64,000 nucleotides of DNA from Halosegnis marinus. GTDB taxonomy: Archaea > Halobacteriota > Halobacteria > Halobacteriales > Haloarculaceae. Under the pieces are notes generated by a model that was not told the DNA's origin, did not search any database, and was given only the letters and a program-made list of their open reading frames with translations. Shown in pieces: positions 46,148 to 55,088 of the stretch. How positions within the stretch are numbered: position 1 is the stretch's first letter; each line of letters begins with the position of its first letter. The position numbers and the translations under genes are program-made. The stretch is from contig NZ_CP119802.1 in NCBI RefSeq assembly GCF_029338355.1, positions 1,178,001 through 1,242,000 on the forward strand. The letters are read 5' to 3'.

Positions 46148-47275
46148 ATGGACGCCCTCTCGCCCGAGGCGCTCGCCGACCGCATCGACCGCGGCGAGCG
46201 CGTCACCCTGCTCGACACCCGGAACCGCACGGAGACGGACGAGTGGCGCATCGACGGGCCGACCGTCGACCGCGTCGAGGTGCCGTACATGAAGTTCGTC
46301 GCCGCGCGAGCGCGCTCCACGAGCGACCCTGCCGACCTGCTCCCCGACGACCTCGCCGAACCGGTCGTCGTGGTGTGCGCCCGGGGCGAGGCGAGCGACG
46401 AGGTGGCCGCGATGCTCCGCGAGTCGGGCGTCGACGCCGTCAACCTCGCCGAGGGAATGCACGGGTGGGCGCGCGTCTACCGCGCGACCGAACTCGACGC
46501 CGGGAAGGCGACCGTCGTCCAGTATCGCCGCCCCTCCTCGGGATGTCTCGCCTACCTCGTCGTCGCGGGCGACGAGGCGCTGGTGGTCGACCCGCTTCGC
46601 GCGTTCGCGGACCGCTACGCGGCGGACGCCCGCGACCGCGGGGCCGACCTCGTGGCGGCCGTCGATACCCACGTCCACGCCGACCACGTCAGCGGCCTGC
46701 GCGACGTGGCGGCGACCCGGTACATGTCCGAACGCGCCGTCGCGCGCGGCGTGACCTACGAGGTCGAAACGCTCGCCGACGGGGACGCTATCGGGCTCGG
46801 CGACACCGAGATAGCCGTGCTCGCCACGCCCGGTCACACCACGGGGATGGTGTCGCTCCGCGTCGGCGACGTGCTGTTGTGCGGCGACACGCTGTTCGTG
46901 GACGGCGTGCCCAGACCGGACCTCGAATCCGGGGACGACGCGGCCGAACACGCCCGCGACCTCCACCGCACCCTGACCGAGCGGCTCGCCCCGCTCCCCG
47001 ACGACACGGTCGTCGCGCCCGGCCACTACGGCGAGGGGGCAGAGCGCGCCCCCGACGGCACCTACACCGCCCCGCTCGGCGACCTCCGGGAACGGCTGTG
47101 GCCCTTCGGGACCGACCGCGAGTCGTTCGTCGCGCGCGTGCTGGAGGGACTGGGCCCGCGCCCCGCCAACGACGAGCGCATCGTCGCCGTGAACCTCGGG
47201 CGGGAGGCGGCGGCCGACGACGAGGCGTTCGAACTCGAACTCGGCCCGAACAACTGCGCCGCGAGCGCCGACTGA
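46148..47275 (+). CDS. Rhodanese - metallo-beta-lactamase fusion protein
   Basis: 375 residues. Residues 1-110 form a rhodanese domain (VTLLDTRNRTETDEWRIDGP, active-site Cys in VVVVCARGEASDEVAAM). The MBL domain follows: THVHADHVSG (Zn ligands), TPGHTTGMVSL, CGDTLFVDGVPRPDL and APGHYGEG. The order rhodanese-MBL is the reverse of the common MBL-rhodanese persulfide dioxygenases (ETHE1-like) but the same activities are likely: sulfur transfer plus thiol/persulfide hydrolysis or oxidation. The stop overlaps the next gene by 1 nt, which implies an operon. Confidence 0.88.
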   Translation: MDALSPEALADRIDRGERVTLLDTRNRTETDEWRIDGPTVDRVEVPYMKFVAARARSTSDPADLLPDDLAEPVVVVCARGEASDEVAAMLRESGVDAVNLAEGMHGWARVYRATELDAGKATVVQYRRPSSGCLAYLVVAGDEALVVDPLRAFADRYAADARDRGADLVAAVDTHVHADHVSGLRDVAATRYMSERAVARGVTYEVETLADGDAIGLGDTEIAVLATPGHTTGMVSLRVGDVLLCGDTLFVDGVPRPDLESGDDAAEHARDLHRTLTERLAPLPDDTVVAPGHYGEGAERAPDGTYTAPLGDLRERLWPFGTDRESFVARVLEGLGPRPANDERIVAVNLGREAAADDEAFELELGPNNCAASAD

Positions 47276-47691
47276 TGGACACGGCCGCCGTCCGCGACCG
47301 CCTGCTCGGCGACCGCCGCGCGTGGACGGAGGCGGTCCTCGAGTGCGCCGCCGCCGTCGCCGCCGGGTGGGACGGCGACGCGACGACCGACCGCGAGCGC
47401 GTGGTTCCCCCATATCGGGCCGCGCTCGACCGTGCGGGCGTCCTCGACGCCGCGCCCGCCGTCCTCCGCGAGTGCGTCGCCGCGGCCGGCGGGTCGCTCG
47501 CCGCCGACCCGGTGGCCGCGCCGCCGTACGTCGTCGTCACGGGCGAGGGACTCCTCCTGCGCGCCACGCTCGATACGCGCCTGCTGGTCCGCGTGCGGGC
47601 CTTCCGCCTCGTCGCCGACGGCGAGCGCCGGCGCTACGAGCGCGCCGCGACGACGCCCGAGGAAGCGGTCGTCGTGGAGACGACCGATTAA
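47275..47691 (+). CDS. Haloarchaeal hypothetical protein, 138 aa
   Basis: Starts on the stop of the MBL-rhodanese gene (TGATG). MDTAAVRDRLLGDRRAWTEAVLECAAAVAAGWDGD is a helix-rich start; then CVAAAGGSLAADPVAAPPYVVVTGEGLLLRATLDTRLLVRVRAFRL is a hydrophobic beta-type segment. No Cys pairs or signal peptide. The coupling to a sulfur-handling enzyme hints at a related role, but no evidence in the sequence confirms this. Confidence 0.7.
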   Translation: MDTAAVRDRLLGDRRAWTEAVLECAAAVAAGWDGDATTDRERVVPPYRAALDRAGVLDAAPAVLRECVAAAGGSLAADPVAAPPYVVVTGEGLLLRATLDTRLLVRVRAFRLVADGERRRYERAATTPEEAVVVETTD

Positions 47692-47715
47692 GACGGGGGC
47701 GACCGACGCGGGGGT

Positions 47716-48537
47716 ATGGACACGAGCGAGGTCTTCGGCGCGGCCCGGCCCGTCGTCGGGATGGTCCACCTCCCGGCGCTGCCGGGCGCGCCCCGGTACG
47801 ACCGCGAGGGGGGCCGCGACCGCCTCCACGCGGCCGCGCGGCGCGACGCCGAACGGCTGGCCGAGGGCGGCGTCGACGCGGTGATGGTCGAGAACTTCGG
47901 GGACGCGCCCTTCTACCCCGACGACGTGCCGAAACACGTCGTCGCGGAACTGACGACGCTGGCCCGGACGGTGAAGGAGGCGAGCGGCCTCCCGGTCGGC
48001 GTGAACGTCCTCCGGAACGACGGGGGGGCGGCGGTCGGCGCGGCGGCGGCCGCCGGGGCCGACTTCGTCCGCGTGAACGTCCACGTCGGCGCGCGCGTCA
48101 CCGACCAGGGTATCGTCGAGGGGAAGGCTCACGAGACGGCCCGCCTGCGCGAGCGCATCGACGCGGACGTGCGCCTGCTCGCGGACGTGGACGTGAAACA
48201 CTCCGCGCCGCTGGCGAGCGAGTCCTTCGAGGCGGAGTCGCTCGCGGAGTCCGCCGAGCGCGGCCTCGCGGACGGGGTCGTCGTCTCCGGCGCGCGCACC
48301 GGGCGGGCCACCCCGCTCGACACCGTGGAGGACGCCGTCGAGCGCCGCGACGCGCTCGAACTCGACACTCCCGTCTTCGTCGGCAGCGGCGTCACCGCCG
48401 ACACCGTGGGCGACCTCCTGCGGGTCGCGGACGGCGTCGTCGTCGGCACGGCGCTGAAGGAGGGGGGCGGGACGACCAATCCGGTCTCGGTGGGCCGGGT
48501 CGAGGAACTCGTCGCCGCGGCCGACCGGGTGCGCTAG
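47716..48537 (+). CDS. btpA: BtpA/SgcQ-family TIM-barrel protein
   Basis: 273 residues. VVGMVHLPALPGAPRYD opens the BtpA family, followed by AVMVENFGDAPFYPDDVPKHVVAEL, GLPVGVNVLRNDGGAAVGAAAAAGADFVRVNVHVGARVTDQG and VVVSGARTGRATPLDTVEDA. Its fold is (beta/alpha)8 like SgcQ. BtpA first drew notice for photosystem I stability in cyanobacteria; archaeal copies are thought to act in nucleoside or sugar metabolism. The convergent PfkB kinase gene overlaps it by 4 nt. Confidence 0.85.
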   Translation: MDTSEVFGAARPVVGMVHLPALPGAPRYDREGGRDRLHAAARRDAERLAEGGVDAVMVENFGDAPFYPDDVPKHVVAELTTLARTVKEASGLPVGVNVLRNDGGAAVGAAAAAGADFVRVNVHVGARVTDQGIVEGKAHETARLRERIDADVRLLADVDVKHSAPLASESFEAESLAESAERGLADGVVVSGARTGRATPLDTVEDAVERRDALELDTPVFVGSGVTADTVGDLLRVADGVVVGTALKEGGGTTNPVSVGRVEELVAAADRVR

Positions 48538-49460
48538 CGGAGGAGCGCGAGTGCCTCCTCGCGCGTCGGGAGGCCGCCGCGCGCGCCGTCGCCGCGGCAG
48601 TTGCAGGCCGCGACCGCGGCGGCGAAGCGGCCCGCTTCCTCGGGCGAGTTCCCGTCGAGGAGCCACGCGTCCGCGAGCGCGGCGAGGAAGGCGTCGCCCG
48701 CGCCGGTCGCGTCCGTGACCTCGACGTCGAACGCGTCGATTTCGAGCGTTCCGTCCGGCGTGAGCAGGGTCGCGCCGTCGGCCCCGCGGGTGAGCGCGGC
48801 GCGCTCGACGCCCCGCTCCCGGAGGAAGGCGACGGGGTCGTCCGCGCCGTGGTGGTCGAGGTAGGCCGCGAGCGCCACCTCGCCCGCGAGGAAGAGGTCG
48901 CAGGCCCCGACGGCCCGGTCGATGGTGGCGGGCGTCATCGCCCGGTCCGCCAGCTCCGCGAGGGGCCCCGAGAGGTCGAAGGCGAGCGTCACCTCGTCGG
49001 CTTCGGCCATCGCCACGAGCGGGTCGGCGGCACGCTCGGGGACGTAGGCGGTGGCCGCGACGACGCCCGCGTCGCGCAGGTAGGGCCGATCGCCCTCGGC
49101 GAGCGCGAGCGCGGCACACGACTCGCCGCCGGTGACGACCATCCGCTCGCCGTCCGCCCGGAAGACGAGCGAGTAGGTCGACTCCTCGGGGCCGCGGCGG
49201 ACCCGGTCGGTATCGACGCCGCGCTCCCGGAGGTCCGCGAGCACGGTGTCGCCGGCCGCGTCCTCGCCGACGCGCGAGACGATGCCCGTGTCGCGGCCGA
49301 GCCGCGCCGCGGCGCTGGCGACGTTGGCCGCGACGCCGCCCACCCCGTCGCGGCGCTCGCGGACGTACGACCCGCCGTCGGGTTCGGGGAGGTTCGACAG
49401 CGTGTAGTAGCGGTCCACCATCGCGCCGCCGACGGTGACGAGTTCGGGGGCGTCAGCCAT
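48534..49460 (-). CDS. PfkB-family (ribokinase-like) sugar or nucleoside kinase
   Basis: 308 residues with the ribokinase fold. GGVGGVAANVASAAARLGRDTGIVSRVGED (signature 1) and TDATGAGDAFLAALADAW (signature 2; Asp is the catalytic base) are clear. MADAPELVTVGGAMVDRYYTLSNLPEPDGGSYVRE begins the lid. Haloarchaeal PfkB proteins phosphorylate fructose, ketodeoxygluconate or nucleosides; the substrate is not set by these motifs. Its 5' end overlaps the SDR gene's 3' end by 8 nt on the same strand. Confidence 0.88.
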   Translation of the reverse strand: MADAPELVTVGGAMVDRYYTLSNLPEPDGGSYVRERRDGVGGVAANVASAAARLGRDTGIVSRVGEDAAGDTVLADLRERGVDTDRVRRGPEESTYSLVFRADGERMVVTGGESCAALALAEGDRPYLRDAGVVAATAYVPERAADPLVAMAEADEVTLAFDLSGPLAELADRAMTPATIDRAVGACDLFLAGEVALAAYLDHHGADDPVAFLRERGVERAALTRGADGATLLTPDGTLEIDAFDVEVTDATGAGDAFLAALADAWLLDGNSPEEAGRFAAAVAACNCRGDGARGGLPTREEALALLR

Positions 49461-50208
49461 CGAGCAGCGTCAGCTTGTCCCGGTCGTAGATGTCGAGTTC
49501 GCTCACCATCGACGGGGACTGCTTCGCCGCGAAGACGACGGCGTCCGCGACCTCCTCGGGCTCGACGGCCTCGCCGGGCGCGAACTGCTCCTCGAACGGC
49601 TCGGAGGAGAACTCCCCCTCGCCCTCGACGGCGAACTCCGTGCGGACCGCCGCGGGGTTGACGACCGTCACGCCGAAGTCGTCGCCCACCTGCGCGGAGA
49701 CGGACTTCGCGAAGCCGCGCGTCCACCACTTCGTCGCGGCGTACACCGGATTGAACGGCCGGGGGTACTGCCCCGCGAAGCTCCCCATGAAGACGAGCGT
49801 CCCTTCCGACTCGCGCAGGTGCGGGATGGCCGCGCGCGTCGCGTAGAACATCCCGTCGCAGTTGACGGACATCATCGTCCGGTACGAGTCCGTGCTCATC
49901 TCCGCGATGTCCGACCCCGCCGCGAGGCCGGCGTTGTTGACGAGCACGTCGATGCCGTCGAACGCCTCGACGGCGGCCTCTATCAGCGACTCCACCGCGG
50001 CCTCGTCGGTCACGTCCGTCGGGACGACCTCGACGGTCGCGTCGTGGGCCGATTCGAGGTCCGCCGCGAGCGATTCGAGGCGCTCCTCGCGCCGGGCCGC
50101 GACCACCACGTCCGCGCCGTTGCGCGCGAACGCCGCGGCCGTCGCCGCCCCGATGCCCGAACTCGCTCCCGTCACGACCGCCGTCTTGCCGTTCAGCGAC
50201 TGGCTCAT
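49453..50208 (-). CDS. Short-chain dehydrogenase/reductase
   Basis: 251 residues of the classical SDR family: TGASSGIGAATAAAF binds NADP(H) or NAD(H), NNAG appears as VNNAGLAAGS, catalytic Ser in LVFMGSFAGQYPR and the YxxxK pair as VYAATKW. MSQSLNGKTAVVTGAS start. C-terminal ASP-like SPSMVSELDIYDRDKL is typical of serine-dehydrogenase-like SDRs in haloarchaea. Overlaps the start of pfkB by 8 nt and is upstream of it on the same strand, so the pair is probably one transcript. Confidence 0.92.
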   Translation of the reverse strand: MSQSLNGKTAVVTGASSGIGAATAAAFARNGADVVVAARREERLESLAADLESAHDATVEVVPTDVTDEAAVESLIEAAVEAFDGIDVLVNNAGLAAGSDIAEMSTDSYRTMMSVNCDGMFYATRAAIPHLRESEGTLVFMGSFAGQYPRPFNPVYAATKWWTRGFAKSVSAQVGDDFGVTVVNPAAVRTEFAVEGEGEFSSEPFEEQFAPGEAVEPEEVADAVVFAAKQSPSMVSELDIYDRDKLTLLDG

Positions 50209-50270
50209 ACCACACGACTCTCGGCCCCGTTACCTCGCTCTTTCGCCTCCGGGAGTTTCCCGGCCGTGCG

Positions 50271-50361
50271 GGTCATGGGGGAGGGTTGGGGCGGTGCGGC
50301 CTCGGGGCTTTCGAGATGTTCGCCGTTCTCTCGTAGCCGGGCCGGGCTTTCGAGGTGTTCA
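50271..50361. repeat. Dispersed intergenic repeat, copy A
   Basis: GGTCATGGGGGAGGGTTGG, then CCTCGGGGCTTTCGAGATGTTC at 50300-50321, then a second half-unit GGGCTTTCGAGGTGTTC near 50344-50360. The first two parts reappear inverted at 61659-61926. No open reading frame of its own is apparent. Confidence 0.7.
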
Positions 50362-50424
50362 CGCTCGTCCCCGCACTCGGGCCATTACCGACGGAACACC
50401 GTTTCAATTCTTGCCGTAACTCTC

Positions 50425-50434
50425 GGTTATAGAT
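50425..50434 (+). promoter_or_regulatory. TATA box of metY
   Basis: GGTTATAGAT, 26-35 nt before the metY ATG at 50460. This predicts a leaderless transcript. Confidence 0.65.
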
Positions 50435-50459
50435 TCGTTCAGAGATATGCACGTAGTAC

Positions 50460-51737
50460 ATGAGCAATCGGGACCTCGGCTTCCACACGCGGTGTCTCCA
50501 CGCCGGGCACGACCCGGACCCCGCGACGGGGGCGGTCGCGCCGCCAATCTACCAGACCACCTCCTACGAGTTCGCGGACGCCGACACGGCCGCGGACCTG
50601 TACGCGCTGAAGGGCGACGACCACGTTTACTCGCGCATCTCGAACCCGACCACGGGGACGCTCGAACGGCGCCTCGCCGACCTCCACGGCGGGACGGGCG
50701 CGTGTGCCACCTCGTCGGGGATGGCGGCGCTCGACGCCGCGACGCTGGTGCTCGCGGACGTGGGCGACAACGTGGTCTCGGCGTCCTCCATCTACGGGGG
50801 GACGCACGCGTACCTGAGCTACACCGCGCGCCGCCGGGGGGTCGAGGCGCGGTTCGTGGACACGCTCGACCCCGAGGCGTACGCCGCGGTCATCGACGAG
50901 GACACGGCGTACGTCCACCTCGAAACCGTCGGGAACCCGTCGCTGGTGACGCCCCCGATAGAGGACATCGCCGACGTGGCTCACGAGCACGGCGTCCCGC
51001 TGCTCGTGGACAACACGTTCGCGACGCCGGCGCTGTGCCGGCCGTTCGACCACGGCGCGGACCTCGTCTGGGAGTCCACGACGAAGTGGATACACGGCTC
51101 CGGGACGACGGTCGGCGGCGTCCTCGTGGACGGCGGCTCGTTCCCGTGGGGCGATTACCCGGAGAAGTACCCCGAGGTGACGGCGAACCCGGCGTTCGAC
51201 GGGCTGGACTTCACGGAGCGGTTCGGGGACCGGGCGTTCGAGGCGGCCGCCCGCCAGCGGGGCCTCCGCTCGCTGGGCGACCAGCAGAGCCCCTTCGACG
51301 CGTGGGCGACGCTCCAGGGAGTCGAGACGCTCGGCCTGCGGATGGGCCGCCACTGCGAGAACGCCCGCGCCGTCGCGGAGTGGTTGGCCGGGAACCCCGA
51401 CGTGGCGTGGGTGAACTACCCCGGCCTTGCGGACCACGAGACGCACGACCTCGCGGGGGAGTACCTCGACGGGTACGGCGGGATGGTAACTTTCGGGCTG
51501 ACGGACGGCTTCGAGGGCGGCAAGCGCGTCTGCGAGGAGGTGGAGGTGGCGACGTTCCTCGCCAACATCGGGGACGCGCGCACGGTCGTCATCCACCCGG
51601 CGAGCACGACCCACGCCCAACTGTCGGAGGAGGAACAGCGCGCCTCCGGCGTCACGCCCGACCTCGTCCGACTGTCGGTGGGACTGGAGGACCCGGAGGA
51701 CATCGTCGCGGACCTCGACGGGGCGATCTCGGCATGA
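50460..51737 (+). CDS. metY: O-acetylhomoserine sulfhydrylase / cystathionine-gamma-synthase family
   Basis: 425 residues of the PLP Cys/Met-metabolism family. Landmarks: [38 protein letters not shown] start, [33 protein letters not shown], Schiff-base Lys in [11 protein letters not shown] (residue 206 or near), and the C-terminal [19 protein letters not shown]. The length and the [22 protein letters not shown] insert agree with MetY (O-acetylhomoserine + sulfide to homocysteine). It overlaps metX by 4 nt, which supports this assignment. Confidence 0.92.
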   Translation: MSNRDLGFHTRCLHAGHDPDPATGAVAPPIYQTTSYEFADADTAADLYALKGDDHVYSRISNPTTGTLERRLADLHGGTGACATSSGMAALDAATLVLADVGDNVVSASSIYGGTHAYLSYTARRRGVEARFVDTLDPEAYAAVIDEDTAYVHLETVGNPSLVTPPIEDIADVAHEHGVPLLVDNTFATPALCRPFDHGADLVWESTTKWIHGSGTTVGGVLVDGGSFPWGDYPEKYPEVTANPAFDGLDFTERFGDRAFEAAARQRGLRSLGDQQSPFDAWATLQGVETLGLRMGRHCENARAVAEWLAGNPDVAWVNYPGLADHETHDLAGEYLDGYGGMVTFGLTDGFEGGKRVCEEVEVATFLANIGDARTVVIHPASTTHAQLSEEEQRASGVTPDLVRLSVGLEDPEDIVADLDGAISA

Positions 51738-52927
51738 CGGAACTGTCGCTCGGCGAGTTCGAGTTCGACTGCGGGGAGTCGGTGCCCGACCTCACCGTCG
51801 CCTACGAGGAGTACGGGGAGTTCACCGGGGACAACGCCGTCCTCGTCTGTCACGCGCTCACCGGCTCCCAGCACGTCGCCGGGCGTCGCCGCCGGGGCGA
51901 CACCGCGGGGCAGGCCGCGGCGTGGTGGGACGACATCGTCGGCCCGGGCAAGGCCATCGACACGAACGAGTACTACGTCGTCTGCGCGAACGTGCCGGGG
52001 TCGTGTTACGGCTCGTCGGGCCCGCCGTCGGAGGCCCCCGACGGGGAGCCGTGGGGGACCCGCTTCCCGGCGGTGACCGTCGGCGACTGGACGCGCGCGC
52101 AGCGCCGCCTGCTCGACGAACTCGGCGTTCCGAACCTCCACGCCGTCGTCGGGGGGAGCGTCGGCGGGATGAACGCGCTCGACTGGGCGAAACAGCACCC
52201 GGACGGCGTCGAGCGGGTCGTCGCCGTCGCCACCGGGGCGCGGCTGGACGCGCAGTGTCTCGCGCTCGAAGCCATCGCGCGGCGGGCCATCACCACCGAC
52301 CCCGACTGGGACGGCGGCGACTACTACCCCGGCGACGGGCCGGTGCAGGGGCTCGCGCTCGCCCGGCAGGTCGGCCACGTGATGTACCTCTCGAAGTCCT
52401 CGATGGAGAAGAAGTTCGGCCGGCGCTCCGCGGGCATGGACGCCGCGCGCGACGCGTTCGAACTCGACCCCGCGGCGGGCTTCTTCCCGTACCGCGAGGT
52501 CGAGTCGTACCTCGACTACAACGGCGAGCGGTTCGCGGAGCGGTTCGACGCGAACTCCTACCTCTACCTGACGCGGGCGATGGACAGCTACGACCTCGCG
52601 GGCGGCTACGACTCGGACGCGGACGCGCTCGCGGCGTTCGACGGCGAGGCGCTCGTCCTCTCCTTCACCGGCGACTGGCACTTCACCGTCGAGCAGGGGG
52701 AGGCGCTCGCCGAGGCGGTCCGCGAGGGTGCGGGCCGCGTCGCCCACCACGTCGTGGAGTCGGACCACGGCCACGACGCCTTCCTCGTCGAACCGGAGTC
52801 GGTCGGCCCGCCGCTCGACGACTTCCTCGCCGACGGCGTCCGGGGCCGGGCCGTCTCCGACACCGTCGAGGAGGCGGACACGGGCGACGACTTCGCGCCC
52901 GTCCACACCAGCCTCTTCTCGCGGTAG
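51734..52927 (+). CDS. metX: Homoserine O-acetyltransferase
   Basis: 397 residues, alpha/beta-hydrolase fold. [20 protein letters not shown] then the oxyanion segment LTGSQHVAG; nucleophile Ser in [19 protein letters not shown]; Asp in [11 protein letters not shown] and His in [11 protein letters not shown] complete the triad. It supplies O-acetylhomoserine to MetY, encoded directly upstream (ATGA overlap). Together they complete a direct sulfhydrylation route to methionine precursors. Confidence 0.94.
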   Translation: MTELSLGEFEFDCGESVPDLTVAYEEYGEFTGDNAVLVCHALTGSQHVAGRRRRGDTAGQAAAWWDDIVGPGKAIDTNEYYVVCANVPGSCYGSSGPPSEAPDGEPWGTRFPAVTVGDWTRAQRRLLDELGVPNLHAVVGGSVGGMNALDWAKQHPDGVERVVAVATGARLDAQCLALEAIARRAITTDPDWDGGDYYPGDGPVQGLALARQVGHVMYLSKSSMEKKFGRRSAGMDAARDAFELDPAAGFFPYREVESYLDYNGERFAERFDANSYLYLTRAMDSYDLAGGYDSDADALAAFDGEALVLSFTGDWHFTVEQGEALAEAVREGAGRVAHHVVESDHGHDAFLVEPESVGPPLDDFLADGVRGRAVSDTVEEADTGDDFAPVHTSLFSR

Positions 52928-52957
52928 GCTTTCGACGCGCGCGCCCCTGGCTCTGGC

Positions 52958-53107
52958 ATGGACGACGACGCCACCGAGGCCGAGATACGGACGCGCCTGC
53001 GCTTTCTCCGCATCCGGGAACGGACGGTGAACATCGAGGACCGCGAGGCGGTCACGCGCCGCATCAAGGAGTTGGAGTCGCGGCTCGACGACGGTCAGCC
53101 GTCGTAG
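52958..53107 (+). CDS. Small helical protein, 49 aa
   Basis: MDDDATEAEIRTRLRFLRIR, then ERTVNIEDREAVTRRIKELE, then SRLDDGQPS: a helix-turn-helix-like or coiled-coil protein with strong positive-negative charge pairs. It starts with ATG at 52958, 30 nt after metX on the same strand, and its last 13 nt overlap the convergent membrane-protein gene. Function unknown. Confidence 0.55.
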   Translation: MDDDATEAEIRTRLRFLRIRERTVNIEDREAVTRRIKELESRLDDGQPS

Positions 53108-53316
53108 AACAGCAGCGCCGCGAGGCCGACGACGACGGCCGCGACGTAGGCGGGGTGGGCGCTCGCGAACGCCGTCACGTCCGTCACCGTCGCGCCCGGC
53201 CCGACGCCGAGGTAGGTGGCCGTCCCGCCGCCGAGCGCGGCGATGCCGCCGGAGATGCGGAACGGATAGCTGCTCGTCTGTTCGGCCAGCCAACCGAGGG
53301 GGGAGAGGAGGCCCAT
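53095..53316 (-). CDS. Small membrane protein, 73 aa
   Basis: MGLLSPLGWLAEQTSSYPFRISGGIAALGGGTATYL (one weak hydrophobic stretch), then VTDVTAFASAHPAYVAAVVVGLAALLFYDG (one strong helix). No motif. Possible membrane microprotein; unknown role. Confidence 0.65.
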   Translation of the reverse strand: MGLLSPLGWLAEQTSSYPFRISGGIAALGGGTATYLGVGPGATVTDVTAFASAHPAYVAAVVVGLAALLFYDG

Positions 53317-53392
53317 TCGCTACCCCTCCGTTTCGGGTGGAACGGCAAAAAGTCACGTACGCCGCGGGGATGACGCGCGTCAGACGCCCGGC

Positions 53393-54025
53393 TCAGACCA
53401 GCCCGTGTGTCTCGAACAGCGCGAGCAGGTCGGGCATCGTCGTCACCGTCTCGTCGCAGGCCGGCGCGACAGCGGGCTTGGGCGCGAAGCCGACCGCGAG
53501 GCCCGCCGCCTCCAGCATCGGGAGGTCGTTCGCGCCGTCGCCGACCGCGACCGTGTCGGCCACCGGGACGCCGTACTCCGTGGAGAGGCGCGCGAGTTCG
53601 TCGTCCTTCGTCCCCTCGATGAGCGGCCCCTCGACCTCGCCGGTGAGTTCGCCGTCCGCGACGGGGAGGCGGTTGGCGACGACGACGTCGACGGTGGTTC
53701 CCGCGCGGGCGAGCGCCGCTTCCACGCCGCGCTCGAACCCGCCAGTGAGGACGGCGACGGTGTGGCCGGCGGCCCGGAGCGCGTCGATGACCTCGGCCGC
53801 GCCGTCGCGCAGCACCACCTCGTCGAACGCCGCGGCGGCCTCGCTCTCGGGGAGGCCGTCGAGGAGCGCGGCGCGCTCGCGCAGCGACGTGGCGTACTCT
53901 ATCTCGTCGTTCATCGCGCGCTCCGTGATGGCCGCCATCTCGTCGGCGACGCCGCGGCGCTCCCCGAGGAGCACGGTCATCTCGGAGTCCGAGAGCGTCC
54001 CGTCGAAGTCGAAGGCTACGAGCAT
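53393..54025 (-). CDS. serB: Phosphoserine phosphatase-type HAD hydrolase
   Basis: 210 residues. The HAD motif I is MLVAFDFDGTLSDSEM, motif II AVLTGGFERGVEAAL (T/G-G-F), motif III Lys in IEGTKDDELARL, and motif IV VAVGDGANDLPMLEAAGLAVGF. The helical cap is of SerB type (LPESEAAAAFDEVVLRDGAAEVIDALRAAGH). Dephosphorylates phosphoserine in serine synthesis if substrate holds. Start ATG 54025 follows the longer frame's ninth residue. It lies 46 nt downstream of the flippase-like gene on the same strand. Confidence 0.85.
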   Translation of the reverse strand: MLVAFDFDGTLSDSEMTVLLGERRGVADEMAAITERAMNDEIEYATSLRERAALLDGLPESEAAAAFDEVVLRDGAAEVIDALRAAGHTVAVLTGGFERGVEAALARAGTTVDVVVANRLPVADGELTGEVEGPLIEGTKDDELARLSTEYGVPVADTVAVGDGANDLPMLEAAGLAVGFAPKPAVAPACDETVTTMPDLLALFETHGLV

Positions 54026-54071
54026 ACCCGGCCTGCGAGCCCACCACACCAGAAGCCACCGGTTCGGACAG

Positions 54072-55088
54072 TCACGACCGCGCGACGACCGCGAGCGCGG
54101 CGAGGCCGCCGAGCGCGAGCGCGAACCAGTAGCTCATCACGCGGTAGACGAGCGCGGCCGCCAGCCCCTGCGCGAGCGTCAGTCCGGTGAGCGCGACGAG
54201 CAGGGCGACGAGCGCCGCCTCCACGCCGCCGAGGCCGCCGGGCGAGGGCGTCAGCCCCGCGAGCGTCGAGGCCGGGACGACGAACAGCACGAGCAGGGGA
54301 GTGATGGACGCGAAGCCGAGCGTCTGCCCGGCGAAGTACAGCGGGAGCGCGAAGAACACCCACCCGAGGTAGGCGAACGCGACGGCCTCCACGAGCGCGA
54401 CGCGGTCCTGCGCGATGCGGCCGAACGCCTCGTACAGGCCGTCGATGCGCGCCGCGATCCCCTCGACGGAGAGCCGGTCGGTGAGGCCGGCGACCGGCTC
54501 CGCCAGCCGGAGCAGGCCGCCGCGGACGCGCTCGCGGAACCGCCAGCCGACGACGACGAGCGCGGGGACGCCGAGCGCCATCGCGAGCAGGCCCTGTGCC
54601 AGCCCCTTCGCCGCGGCGGGGAGCGACGACTGGAGCAGGAGCACGGAGAGGCCGACCGCCGAGAAGGAGAAGAAGGGGAGTAGGTTCAGCAGGTCGGCGG
54701 TGACGACGGAGGCCAGCGACTCCTCGTAGGTGGCGTCGGTGTCCCGCGAGAGGACGTACGCGATGAACGGCTCGCCGCCGGCCTGCCCGAGCGGGGTGAC
54801 GTAGTTGGCGAACGTCGCGGCGAAGTACGTGACGACGAGCCGCCGGTACGCCACGTCGATGCCCGCGACCCGGAGGACGACCTGCCAGGCCTTCCCCCAC
54901 AGCGCGAGACAGGCGGCCGTCGAGAGACAGCCGACCGCGAGCCAGCGGGGGTCCGCCTCGGCGAGCGCCCGCGTCACCTGGTCGAGGCCGACCCCGAGGA
55001 CGAACAGCGCGAGCACGACGGCGGCGACCAGAAAGCCCGCGAGCGTCTTGGCGAGCGTCCCGCGGTCGAGGGGGAGCGAGGAGGCCAC
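54072..55088 (-). CDS. Flippase-like (LPG synthase TM/UPF0104) membrane protein
   Basis: 338 residues with about eight to nine membrane helices and the LPG_synthase_TM/AglD-C-like pattern: GKAWQVVLRVAGIDVAYRRLVVTYFAATFANYVTPLGQAGGEPFIAYVLSRD, and near the end LAGLTPSPGGLGGVEAALVALLVALTG. In haloarchaea this domain occurs in AglD and polyisoprenol sugar carriers. GTG start at 55088 overlaps the sulfatase-type stop by 1 nt (TAGTG), so translation is coupled. Likely moves a lipid-linked head group across the membrane. Confidence 0.9.
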   Translation of the reverse strand: MASSLPLDRGTLAKTLAGFLVAAVVLALFVLGVGLDQVTRALAEADPRWLAVGCLSTAACLALWGKAWQVVLRVAGIDVAYRRLVVTYFAATFANYVTPLGQAGGEPFIAYVLSRDTDATYEESLASVVTADLLNLLPFFSFSAVGLSVLLLQSSLPAAAKGLAQGLLAMALGVPALVVVGWRFRERVRGGLLRLAEPVAGLTDRLSVEGIAARIDGLYEAFGRIAQDRVALVEAVAFAYLGWVFFALPLYFAGQTLGFASITPLLVLFVVPASTLAGLTPSPGGLGGVEAALVALLVALTGLTLAQGLAAALVYRVMSYWFALALGGLAALAVVARS

